Shown here piece after piece: positions 1 through 5,694 of a stretch of 11,463 nt of DNA. The position numbers and the translations under genes are program-made. The notes under the pieces were generated by a model. The model worked only from the letters and a program-made list of their open reading frames with translations, was not told where the DNA came from and did not search any database. This stretch comes from an uncultured Acetatifactor sp. (lineage in GTDB: Bacteria; Bacillota; Clostridia; Lachnospirales; Lachnospiraceae). Numbering within the stretch: position 1 is the first letter of the stretch; the number at the start of each line of letters is the position of its first letter. The stretch spans positions 1-11,463 of the forward strand of contig CAJUNZ010000092.1 of NCBI GenBank assembly GCA_910587755.1. The letters run 5' to 3'.

Positions 1-34
1 AGTTCATTGCTGTTAAATTGTGCTGTACTACCAT
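1..34 (-). CDS. fliC: Flagellin B, N-terminal fragment (runs off left edge)
   Basis: Only the first 11 codons are inside the window: ATG at 32-34 followed by VVQHNLTAMN, which is the typical start of a Lachnospiraceae flagellin and aligns with residues 3-13 of the complete flagellin immediately upstream (MVVKHNLTAMN). The ribosome site AAGGAGG (42-48) lies 7 nt before the ATG, so the start is secure. It is a second filament subunit gene in tandem with flagellin A, but has its own promoter and leader. The rest of the protein, including the variable surface domain, cannot be seen. The two 5' ends differ at several third-codon positions, so this is a diverged paralogue rather than a recent copy or an assembly echo. 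Confidence 0.9.
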   Translation of the reverse strand, partial: MVVQHNLTAMN

Positions 35-65
35 GATTATTCCTCCTTGAAAGAAAAATAGGATA

Positions 66-79
66 CCGCTTCCCTGCGG
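66..79 (-). promoter_or_regulatory. Predicted CsrA-binding hairpin in flagellin B leader
   Basis: On the transcribed strand this reads CCGC-AGGGAA-GCGG: a 4-bp GC stem with a hexaloop that fits ANGGAN, the loop recognised by CsrA-family proteins, closed by a C-G pair. It ends 17 nt upstream of the AAGGAGG ribosome site, which itself contains a GGA (AAGGAG also fits ANGGAN). A hairpin site upstream plus a site on the ribosome site is the arrangement known for the B. subtilis hag leader. CsrA binding here is inferred, supported by csrA and fliW in the same locus. Confidence 0.65.
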
Positions 80-87
80 CTATTCAT

Positions 88-130
88 ATCCGTTGCCTGA
101 CTGATTCGCACGTTCAGTCAGACAACGGAT
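88..130 (-). promoter_or_regulatory. 17-bp hairpin in flagellin B leader
   Basis: A long inverted repeat: positions 123-130 and 114-121 pair with 88-95 and 97-104. The remaining pair (122 with 96) is a U-G wobble on the transcribed strand, so the RNA stem is a continuous 17 bp with a 9-nt loop (105-113). No U tract follows, so it is not an intrinsic terminator. It lies between the promoter and the predicted CsrA hairpin. Likely roles are mRNA stability or positioning of the downstream CsrA site; no riboswitch family was recognised. Confidence 0.75.
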
Positions 131-220
131 TGTGATGAGACCCCTTTCACCGTCGTGCGTACCGTTTGGGAATCTCCGGCAAGCCTGAAACAAAGTACAT
201 TCCCTGCTCAACTGTTAAGT

Positions 221-247
221 ATATCGGCGTAATTTGCATTAACTTTA
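221..247 (-). promoter_or_regulatory. Sigma-28 (SigD/FliA) promoter of flagellin B
   Basis: On the minus strand TAAA (244-247) is followed by exactly 15 nt and then GCCGATAT (221-228), a perfect match to the SigD consensus TAAA-N15-GCCGATAT. Transcription should begin near 213-214, giving a leader of about 180 nt before the flagellin B start codon at 34. This makes flagellin B a class III flagellar gene transcribed independently of flagellin A, which is closed by a terminator upstream. Confidence 0.93.
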
Positions 248-437
248 GTTACTTCAGCATTTTTCTGTATTTTTATTTTTTCCATCAACGGATATGAAAG
301 TCCCACAGCAGCCCGACCCGCTGCTTCCAAGCCGCCAGTAAGAGGCATGTATTATTTACCTAATTAAGCATGGAAGGCTTTTCCTACTCTCCGCCCCCTG
401 CCTTAACAACATACATCCTTCCCCTGGAGCTACATCA
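248..437. other. Non-coding spacer between flagellin A terminator and flagellin B promoter
   Basis: No coding region on either strand looks real here. The one notable feature is a 13-nt segment at 286-298 (CAACGGATATGAA on the plus strand) that is the exact reverse complement of 83-95 in the flagellin B leader, on the other side of the promoter. The rest is unremarkable. Confidence 0.6.
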
Positions 438-469
438 TAAAACCGCACCCACTGTAACAGCAGGTGCGG
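438..469 (-). terminator. Intrinsic terminator after flagellin A
   Basis: On the minus strand CCGCACC (463-469) pairs with GGTGCGG (443-449). The interior continues the stem through two G-U wobbles and CTG/CAG, giving a 12-bp stem with a UUA loop. It is followed by TTTTATGATG, a short U-rich tail. It lies 41 nt after the flagellin A stop codon. The tail has only four consecutive Ts, so efficiency may be moderate. Confidence 0.8.
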
Positions 470-510
470 CATAAGATTTACTGTCAGATATAATCCTGAC
501 CTTCTGCCCC

Positions 511-1824
511 TTACTGAAGCAGGGACAGTACGCCGGAAGTAGCCTGATTGGACTGTGCAAGCATCGCCTGACCAGCCTGGGCCAGAATCTGGTTGTTGGA
601 GTACTCCACCATCTGAGTAGCCATATCCGTATCCCTGATGGAAGCTTCCGCCGCAGTGGTATTCTCCACCACATTGTCCAGGTTGGCGATGGTGTGTTCC
701 AGTCTGTTCTGGATGGCACCAAGGGAGGAACGCTGTGCGGACACTTTCTGAAGAGCCTCTGCCACCGTGTCAATGGAAGCCGTAGCAGCATCCCCGGAAA
801 CACCGCTCACATCCAGACCGTTCAGACCAAGTCCTCTGGCACTGAGCATGGACAAATTCATATAGAGCTTATTGTCAAGAGCGGAATCCGCACCCACATG
901 CAGACTCAGATCTATGGGATCGTTCACATCCGCAAAGGTCTCCACACGAAGCTCCAGCTCACCCTTGTCATTCACATAGGATGTAACCGCCTTGATATCC
1001 TCACCGTACTCAGCCTTAATAGCCGACATCAGATCATTCATGCTGGAGAAAGCCTTGATGGAAGGAGTCGCATTACTGGAAGTTTCATTGATACCCTTCA
1101 CCACCCCACTGACGCTCAGCTTGGAGACGCTGGCAGGCGCAGTGTCCAGCTTCATGGTGCTTTCTACCAGCACATAAGTGGTATTGCCGATAGGTCCCAC
1201 TGTCTTGGAAGAAAACTGAGTGGTAGTCATTGCTTTCGCGCTCAATCCCTCTTGACCAGGATTGGGAGTCGGTACATTTACACTCACGCCAATAGTTCCT
1301 GTGGCCTTATTTAACTCTTTAAGTCCAGTGGCCGAAGCAAACTCACCTTGCAGCGCTGCATCCGCAACATCATAGGTCAGCTTACCCACGCTGCCGCCGC
1401 TGCTGCCCCTGAGCAAATATGTCTCATTAAACTTGGTGGTGGTGGCAACTCTGTCAATCTCCGTCACCAGCTGATCAACCTCATTCTGTACAGCCGATCT
1501 GTCGCTCTCGGAAAGTGTTCCGTTGGCTGCCTTTACCGTCAGCTCTGTAAGCCTCTGGATCATATCATGCACTTCGTTGAGTGCACCATCCGCTGTCTGC
1601 ACCGCGCTGATACCATCCTGGGCATTTAAGGATGCCTGTGTAAGGCCCCTGATCTGCTTCCTCATCTTCTCGCTGATAGCCAACCCTGCCGCGTCGTCAG
1701 CCGCGCGATTGATCTTATAACCGGAAGACAGTTTCTCTGTGGCTTTCGCCTGAGAAGTGGTTGTCAGACCCAGCATTCTGTTTGAATTCATTGCCGTCAG
1801 ATTATGTTTTACTACCATTCCCAT
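511..1824 (-). CDS. fliC: Flagellin A, filament structural subunit
   Basis: A complete 437-residue flagellin, the secreted subunit that polymerises into the filament. The conserved N-terminal D0/D1 region covers about residues 1-145 (LSSGYKINRAADDAAGLAIS at 32-51) and the C-terminal D1/D0 region about 345-437, ending SNQATSGVLSLLQ. Between them is a variable, surface-exposed stretch of roughly 200 residues rich in Ser, Thr and Val. The TLR5-contacting segment reads QRLTELTV (90-97), against QRVRELAV in Salmonella FliC. The start is slightly ambiguous. ATG at 1822-1824 has AAGGAGG (1834-1840) 9 nt away. An in-frame ATG two codons later (1816-1818) corresponds to the start used by flagellin B, but sits 15 nt from that ribosome site. 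It is transcribed alone from a sigma-28 promoter and followed by a terminator. FliS is the expected export chaperone. Confidence 0.97.
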   Translation of the reverse strand: MGMVVKHNLTAMNSNRMLGLTTTSQAKATEKLSSGYKINRAADDAAGLAISEKMRKQIRGLTQASLNAQDGISAVQTADGALNEVHDMIQRLTELTVKAANGTLSESDRSAVQNEVDQLVTEIDRVATTTKFNETYLLRGSSGGSVGKLTYDVADAALQGEFASATGLKELNKATGTIGVSVNVPTPNPGQEGLSAKAMTTTQFSSKTVGPIGNTTYVLVESTMKLDTAPASVSKLSVSGVVKGINETSSNATPSIKAFSSMNDLMSAIKAEYGEDIKAVTSYVNDKGELELRVETFADVNDPIDLSLHVGADSALDNKLYMNLSMLSARGLGLNGLDVSGVSGDAATASIDTVAEALQKVSAQRSSLGAIQNRLEHTIANLDNVVENTTAAEASIRDTDMATQMVEYSNNQILAQAGQAMLAQSNQATSGVLSLLQ

Positions 1825-1846
1825 ATTCCTATTCCTCCTTGAATAA

Positions 1847-1870
1847 CTGCCGCTTCCATTTGACGGTCAG
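1847..1870 (-). promoter_or_regulatory. Predicted CsrA-binding hairpin in flagellin A leader
   Basis: On the transcribed strand CTG-A-CCG pairs with CGG-CAG (six base pairs with one bulged A) around an 11-nt loop that contains ATGGAA, a fit to ANGGAN. It ends 6 nt upstream of AAGGAGG (1834-1840). The stem is weaker than the flagellin B one and the loop is larger, so support comes mainly from position and from the parallel sites in the other two leaders. A separate 5-bp hairpin (GTGAG/CTCAC, 1903-1919) lies further upstream in the same leader. Confidence 0.45.
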
Positions 1871-1950
1871 CCGCATCTTGCTTTTCATTCTGTTGACCTG
1901 CCGTGAGTATATTTCTCACAGCCCTTTTGATATCAACACACTTAGACTAT

Positions 1951-1978
1951 ATATCGGACGCACCCGGCAATTAATTTA
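1951..1978 (-). promoter_or_regulatory. Sigma-28 (SigD/FliA) promoter of flagellin A
   Basis: On the minus strand TAAA (1975-1978), a 16-nt spacer, then TCCGATAT (1951-1958): one base in the -10 element and one nucleotide of spacing away from consensus. The predicted start of transcription is near 1943, giving a leader of about 118 nt. It lies between the fliT-like gene's terminator and flagellin A, as expected for a free-standing flagellin gene. Confidence 0.9.
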
Positions 1979-2014
1979 GCCTCACCGATATTTTTTTACT
2001 TTTAAGATCATAAT

Positions 2015-2043
2015 CAAAAATTCCGTAGCCTAAGCTACGGAAT
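2015..2043 (-). terminator. Intrinsic terminator after the flaG-fliD-fliS-fliT unit
   Basis: A perfect 10-bp stem (ATTCCGTAGC with GCTACGGAAT, 2020-2029 and 2034-2043) with a 4-nt loop, followed on the minus strand by TTTT then GATTATG. It starts 18 nt after the stop codon of the FliT-like gene. It separates that operon from the flagellin A promoter. Confidence 0.9.
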
Positions 2044-2060
2044 CTTCCGCTCTATCCCTG

Positions 2061-2537
2061 CTACTTTTTGCTGTCCAGATAAATGGACACCGGCCCAGCC
2101 GATTTACTCATGGTTTTATAATAGTTCCTGGCCGCCTGGGTGGATCTCCGTCCCATGCAGACTCCCTCCCGGGCCTTTCGGAAATACTCCTCGATCAAAG
2201 CCTTATTGCGCGCCTCCTGAGCCTGGATGAGCACGCTGGTATCTGTGACCTCCCCGATCAGCTGCTGCAGTACCTTGATCTGACCTGCATACCGCTGCCT
2301 GTTGTCCTGCAGTTCCTCCGCCACCTTGGCATAGAGCTGCTCAAATCCCACATCCAGCGCAGCAAGCCTGTCAACCAGACTGCCCTTCTCCTCCACATAC
2401 TCGTCGAATTTGTCCAGGTCGGCGTTCCCTGATTTGAAGAGCTCCTCCTGGCGAAGGTTATACTCCTGGATCTCTGCCATAACCTGCTGCTTCTGCCGCA
2501 GGCTCTCCTCCAAAAGGGTCAGATAGTTCTCTGTCAT
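2061..2537 (-). CDS. fliT: FliT/FlgN-type flagellar export chaperone (putative)
   Basis: A 158-residue, largely helical, charged protein with long coiled-coil stretches (about residues 1-60 and 65-125) and no signal peptide or membrane segment, so it is cytosolic. The start codon overlaps the fliS stop by 4 nt (ATGA at 2534-2537), so the two are translationally coupled. A small helical protein directly after fliD-fliS is where FliT, the FliD chaperone, is usually encoded, and FlgN-type chaperones for FlgK and FlgL have a similar build. The C-terminal segment NYYKTMSKSAGPVSIYLDSKK (about 138-158) resembles the tails of FlgN-like proteins, but family assignment by eye is uncertain. The likely job is holding FliD or the FlgK/FlgL proteins in an export-ready state. 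At 158 residues it is somewhat longer than enteric FliT (about 120). Confidence 0.75.
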   Translation of the reverse strand: MTENYLTLLEESLRQKQQVMAEIQEYNLRQEELFKSGNADLDKFDEYVEEKGSLVDRLAALDVGFEQLYAKVAEELQDNRQRYAGQIKVLQQLIGEVTDTSVLIQAQEARNKALIEEYFRKAREGVCMGRRSTQAARNYYKTMSKSAGPVSIYLDSKK

Positions 2538-2917
2538 GCACCCTGCTCCTTGCTTCTCTTCATGACTTCCTTCCAGGTATCCCTCATACTGCGCAGATGT
2601 GTGTTGACCTCCTCCAATATCTCCTTATCCTTCTTGATATTGGCCTCAATCAGCCGCTGGCTTAAATAGGAATAGACACGCTCAAAATCTTCTGCCACAG
2701 GGTACTTCATATCCAGTGTCTGACGGAAGTAGTCAATAATATGCTCTGTCTTTTGAATGTTGGTATGCGCCTTCTCCACGTCCTTATGTTCCACCGCCGC
2801 AATGGCAATATTGCAGAATTTGATCGCTCCTTCATAGAGCATCAGCGTCAGCTCTGCGGGGGACGCTGTCAGAATCTTACTGTTGTTATACTGGCCATAC
2901 GCTCTGGAAAATGCCAT
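2534..2917 (-). CDS. fliS: FliS, flagellin export chaperone
   Basis: 127 residues, the normal length for FliS, a cytosolic four-helix protein that binds the disordered C-terminal D0 region of flagellin and prevents premature polymerisation. The family start is clear: YGQYNNSKILTASPAELTLMLYEGAIKFC (residues 7-35) matches the usual Y..N.I.TASP..L..MLYDGAI.F pattern. The start ATG follows AGGAT by about 6 nt. It lies 147 nt after fliD and overlaps the next gene by 4 nt. In Firmicutes FliS can also bind FliW-free flagellin, linking it to the CsrA switch encoded just upstream. Confidence 0.96.
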   Translation of the reverse strand: MAFSRAYGQYNNSKILTASPAELTLMLYEGAIKFCNIAIAAVEHKDVEKAHTNIQKTEHIIDYFRQTLDMKYPVAEDFERVYSYLSQRLIEANIKKDKEILEEVNTHLRSMRDTWKEVMKRSKEQGA

Positions 2918-2974
2918 AACTGCATCCTGCCTTTCTCACATGGGATCATCAGGCACTGTCCATCCCGGAGTGTA

Positions 2975-3007
2975 CACCGGAAAGCCTCTTCCCAAGACTT
3001 CCCGGTG
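2975..3007 (-). repeat. Hairpin in the fliD-fliS spacer
   Basis: Inverted repeat: 2998-3007 pairs with 2975-2984 (10 bp including one G-U on the transcribed strand), and within the 13-nt loop TCTT can pair with AAGA around GGG. No U tract follows, so it is unlikely to terminate transcription. It may adjust mRNA stability or the relative amounts of fliD and fliS messages. The rest of this 147-nt spacer shows no sigma-28 promoter. Confidence 0.6.
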
Positions 3008-3064
3008 CTGTGAACCTGTAGAATAAAGAAAATATATTTTAACCGTTCACTGCCAAAAATGGAA

Positions 3065-4804
3065 TCAGCCGCCCAACAATGACGTCACCGCGCTGGCATT
3101 TTTCTGCATCTTGGCTAACGCGGTTTCCATAGCTGCAAATTTAGCATACCACTTATCCTCGTAATCTGCAAGCTTATTTTCCAAATCCTTTATTTTGACA
3201 GTATACTCATCATACTCCTTCTGCATTTTCTTGTCGTCGTAAGCATGATACATAGAGCTGTAATCGGTGGTTCCCATAAGCTCCGTCATTCTGCTATAAA
3301 GATTCTTGGCCAGACCGGTAAAGAAACCCACCACCATATCCGGATCATTGGCAATCATGGTTTTGAGCTTATCGGGATTGCCGGCTGTCTCTGTGTCATC
3401 GCTGTCGCCGTCGATATGATAAGCATTCTTCTCATTCTCCGCTGCATTAAAATACCCCAGAGTATTAATGCCAAAATTGGACAGATACATTTTCTTATAG
3501 ACCGGATCACCGTTGTCAGCAGTTCCTATCTGAACATTCACGCCTTCCATCATGATCCGCTTCATTTCACTGGAAATTAAGCTCAGGGAACTGTCTTTGC
3601 GCAGAATGGAGTCCTTGATCTTGTTCTCCCACTCCTCAATGGCACTGTCGGACATGGCATCCTTCTCTTCATCCGTCAGGGGCTCATATCCTTTGGCAGA
3701 ATCCGCATTATAGAGCTTATCCATCTGGTTGATAAGGGCGTTATACTCCTTCAGGAATCCCTTCACCATGTCGTAGACACCCTCGGTGTCATCCTGCGTG
3801 GTGATGGTGACTTCCTCATTGTCCGCTGTGGTAGCGTTTACTGTCAGGGTAAGGCCGTTTACGTTGAAGCTGTTCGAAGAGGATGTATACTCCACACCAT
3901 TTAGATAAATCTTGGCATCTGTTGCCTCTGTCTTCTTCCCTGCATTCGTAGCAAAATTACCCGTAGAGTTAAAGCCTTCCACATTCTTTAAAATCTCATT
4001 GATATCCGTGCTCTCATCAAAGGTGAATGTGTCTTTAAATTTAAAATTGGCCTTCATTTCATCTGCCAACGCTTTTTTATCGGCTGCGGTTATGGAACCA
4101 TTATTCCATTTTGCGGCATAATAGTCCTTCATCGTTTCTTCATTATTCAACCCCAGGGAATTCAGCAGTTTGACCCCCTGCTCATCCCCTACTGAAAGCT
4201 TGAAATCATTTTCCGTCCCCGATCCCTTGGAAGTCACGAATATTCTTCCACTGGCCTCGTCAAAGTTTGCATTCAGTCCCGCAGACCGCAAGCCGCTCAC
4301 AAAGCTGCTGACCGTGGTATTCTCATCCACAATAATGGGAGTAACACCATCGCTTCCGTCTCCCAGAGTAAGATTTATGGTGCCTTTTCCTGTAAATCCC
4401 AGCTCACTCATCTTTGTGTCGCCAGTCACCTGTGCTTTCGGATCCGTATTGCCCTGCAACTCCAGTTTTCCTCCGGTAAGGTATCCGGACTTTGCCAGTT
4501 CCTTCACCTTCAGGCTCTGAACACCATTCATGGCGCCGTCGCCGGTGATAACAGACACAATATTACTATTTGACACCTTTGTGGTCTTTTTAGTAAAGCT
4601 TCCCTCAAAACGCAGATTACCCAAGGCATTATGGTACAGTTTCAGAATCTGGTTATTCAAAGTCTTCCAGGCGTCCTGCTTATACTTTAAAGACTTCTGT
4701 GCCTTTACCGCCTTTGTTACCTTCGCTTTCTTGGCTTCCACCAGCTGGGATATGATGCTTTCTGTATCCATGCCGGACATTAAGCCGCTCAATCTCATTG
4801 CCAT
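3065..4804 (-). CDS. fliD: FliD (HAP2), filament cap protein
   Basis: 579 residues. FliD forms the cap at the filament tip and assists insertion of flagellin subunits. The N-terminal signature LSGLMSGMDTESIISQLVEA (residues 5-24) is diagnostic. A FliD N-terminal domain covers about 1-110, a variable region about 110-290, and the FliD C-terminal domain begins near ATDAKIYLNGVEY (294-306). The protein ends in the usual coiled coil, about 530-579, finishing NASAVTSLLGG. It is longer than the E. coli (about 468) or B. subtilis (about 498) proteins; the extra length is in the central, probably surface-exposed part. ATG at 4802-4804 follows AAAGGATG at normal spacing; an in-frame ATG two codons on is an alternative. 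It lies 109 nt after flaG and should be transcribed from the flaG promoter. Confidence 0.97.
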   Translation of the reverse strand: MAMRLSGLMSGMDTESIISQLVEAKKAKVTKAVKAQKSLKYKQDAWKTLNNQILKLYHNALGNLRFEGSFTKKTTKVSNSNIVSVITGDGAMNGVQSLKVKELAKSGYLTGGKLELQGNTDPKAQVTGDTKMSELGFTGKGTINLTLGDGSDGVTPIIVDENTTVSSFVSGLRSAGLNANFDEASGRIFVTSKGSGTENDFKLSVGDEQGVKLLNSLGLNNEETMKDYYAAKWNNGSITAADKKALADEMKANFKFKDTFTFDESTDINEILKNVEGFNSTGNFATNAGKKTEATDAKIYLNGVEYTSSSNSFNVNGLTLTVNATTADNEEVTITTQDDTEGVYDMVKGFLKEYNALINQMDKLYNADSAKGYEPLTDEEKDAMSDSAIEEWENKIKDSILRKDSSLSLISSEMKRIMMEGVNVQIGTADNGDPVYKKMYLSNFGINTLGYFNAAENEKNAYHIDGDSDDTETAGNPDKLKTMIANDPDMVVGFFTGLAKNLYSRMTELMGTTDYSSMYHAYDDKKMQKEYDEYTVKIKDLENKLADYEDKWYAKFAAMETALAKMQKNASAVTSLLGG

Positions 4805-4913
4805 TTTTCATCATCCTTTCTGACTTACTTCATGCAGGCTTAAGATTCATAGTGCTCTGTGCTCCTGCCGACAGATACCCCTGGCGGAATATCCCCCTGT
4901 CAAAAGCCCCTCA

Positions 4914-5357
4914 CTATCTCCTCTCGTCAATCAGGATCCCCGCCAGTTCCCATACTCTGGCAATCATATCCAGGGTCTTCTCCGGGGGAAGTTCCTTGAT
5001 GACTTCCTTGGTGTTCTTATCCACCAGTTTTATCGTCACACGGTTCGTATCCTCATGAATACCAAACACCGCTTCCGAATTGGCCATGTTCTTGTTCAGC
5101 GCCTCAACAGCCTTCCGAATCTTCTCATGGGAAGGCTGTTGATCCTTACCCTGTTCGTTGCTGTCCGCCTGGCCCTTTTCCTGTGAATTTTCCACCACGC
5201 TTGTCGTCTTGTCTACGTACTCTACAGCGTGCACACTGCCACTGCTGCCAGTTTCCGGCTTCTCCGCCTGAGCGGAAGAAGTCTGCGGCTTCTGCACCAT
5301 ACTTCCTGTTCCCTGTACCTGTAAGGTCATCACACTTGAAATTGGTTCAATTGCCAC
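4914..5357 (-). CDS. flaG: FlaG family protein
   Basis: About 147 residues. The C-terminal half carries the FlaG domain: FGIHEDTNRVTIKLVDKNT, followed by KEVIKELPPEKTLDMIARV and a final leader-like helix ending AGILIDERR, a pattern shared by FlaG proteins encoded next to fliD. The N-terminal half is low-complexity (Ser, Gln, Glu, Lys) and probably disordered. In other bacteria FlaG influences filament length, though its mechanism is not well settled. I chose the GTG at 5355-5357 (VAIEPISSV) because AAGGAGG (5366-5372) lies exactly 8 nt upstream. The reading frame is open further upstream to an ATG at 5421-5423, but that start has no ribosome site, and it would put AAGGAGG inside the gene. It is the first gene of the flaG-fliD-fliS-fliT unit. 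Confidence 0.9.
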   Translation of the reverse strand: MAIEPISSVMTLQVQGTGSMVQKPQTSSAQAEKPETGSSGSVHAVEYVDKTTSVVENSQEKGQADSNEQGKDQQPSHEKIRKAVEALNKNMANSEAVFGIHEDTNRVTIKLVDKNTKEVIKELPPEKTLDMIARVWELAGILIDERR

Positions 5358-5386
5358 TTTTGCCACCTCCTTGTAATTGTCATCAA

Positions 5387-5399
5387 AAGCATCCTGCTT
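5387..5399 (-). promoter_or_regulatory. Predicted CsrA-binding hairpin in flaG leader
   Basis: On the transcribed strand AAGCA-GGA-TGCTT: a 5-bp stem presenting GGA in the loop, or read with the top A-U open, a C-G closed AGGAU loop. AGGATG matches the 3' core of the CsrA recognition sequence. It ends 14 nt upstream of the flaG ribosome site AAGGAGG. It lies within the predicted leader of about 68 nt. CsrA control of flaG is inferred. Confidence 0.5.
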
Positions 5400-5432
5400 A
5401 TTGATTTTCTGCATCTCATGCATCTAACTTCT

Positions 5433-5459
5433 TTATCGGAAACTTTCTGGTAAAAATTA
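5433..5459 (-). promoter_or_regulatory. Sigma-28 promoter of flaG-fliD-fliS-fliT
   Basis: On the minus strand TAAT (5456-5459), 15 nt, then TCCGATAA (5433-5440), close to TAAA-N15-GCCGATAT with correct spacing. It sits in the 117-nt gap between the csrA stop and the flaG GTG, with a predicted start near 5425. This suggests flaG and the cap and chaperone genes get extra late-class transcription beyond any read-through from flgK-csrA. No terminator is visible after csrA. Confidence 0.8.
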
Positions 5460-5474
5460 ACCTGGATGCAGAAA

Positions 5475-5693
5475 TTAACCCAGTAAAGTCCTTAGAGCCT
5501 CCATACCGTCAGCATTTACAGATTCCCTGTTAGCCTCCTGGATCTGGCAGTAAACTTCCTTGCGGTAAATGGGCACCTCCCTGGGCGCGGTGATACCCAC
5601 TTTCACCTGATCCCCCTTTACCTCCAGTATGGTGACTTCCACATTGTTGCCGATGATGATGGCCTCATTCTTTTTCCTTGACAATGCCAGCAA
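5475..5693 (-). CDS. csrA: CsrA, translational regulator
   Basis: 72 residues with a TTG start (5691-5693), reading MLALSRKKNEAIIIG. CsrA dimers bind GGA-containing hairpins, typically over ribosome sites, and repress translation. The RNA-binding residues are present: L4 and R6 in the first strand and R44 in PIYRKEVY (41-48). The tail is longer than in E. coli CsrA (61 residues), as in FliW-regulated Firmicute CsrA, and N55 (IQEAN) matches the position reported as needed for FliW binding in B. subtilis. The frame is open further upstream inside fliW, but those residues are not CsrA-like, so the TTG is preferred. One nucleotide separates it from the fliW stop, so translation is probably coupled. 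No strong ribosome site is seen; GGCGGG inside the end of fliW is the best candidate. Confidence 0.95.
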   Translation of the reverse strand: MLALSRKKNEAIIIGNNVEVTILEVKGDQVKVGITAPREVPIYRKEVYCQIQEANRESVNADGMEALRTLLG

Positions 5694-5694
5694 C

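Noticed and set aside
131..213. Possible c-di-GMP or other riboswitch in the long flagellin B leader
   Set aside because: The segment has some short complementary GC stretches, but I could not fit the conserved core of a GEMM or other known riboswitch.
1984..1991. A sigma-28 like -10 (ACCGATAT) on the plus strand
   Set aside because: No TAAA lies 15-16 nt upstream and no plus-strand gene follows.
2975..3007. Terminator between fliD and fliS
   Set aside because: The stem is good but no U-rich run follows, and fliS has no promoter of its own that I can see.
5358..5423. Longer FlaG starting at the ATG 5421-5423
   Set aside because: That ATG has no ribosome site, the extra residues are not FlaG-like, and the consensus AAGGAGG would fall inside the gene exactly 8 nt before a GTG.
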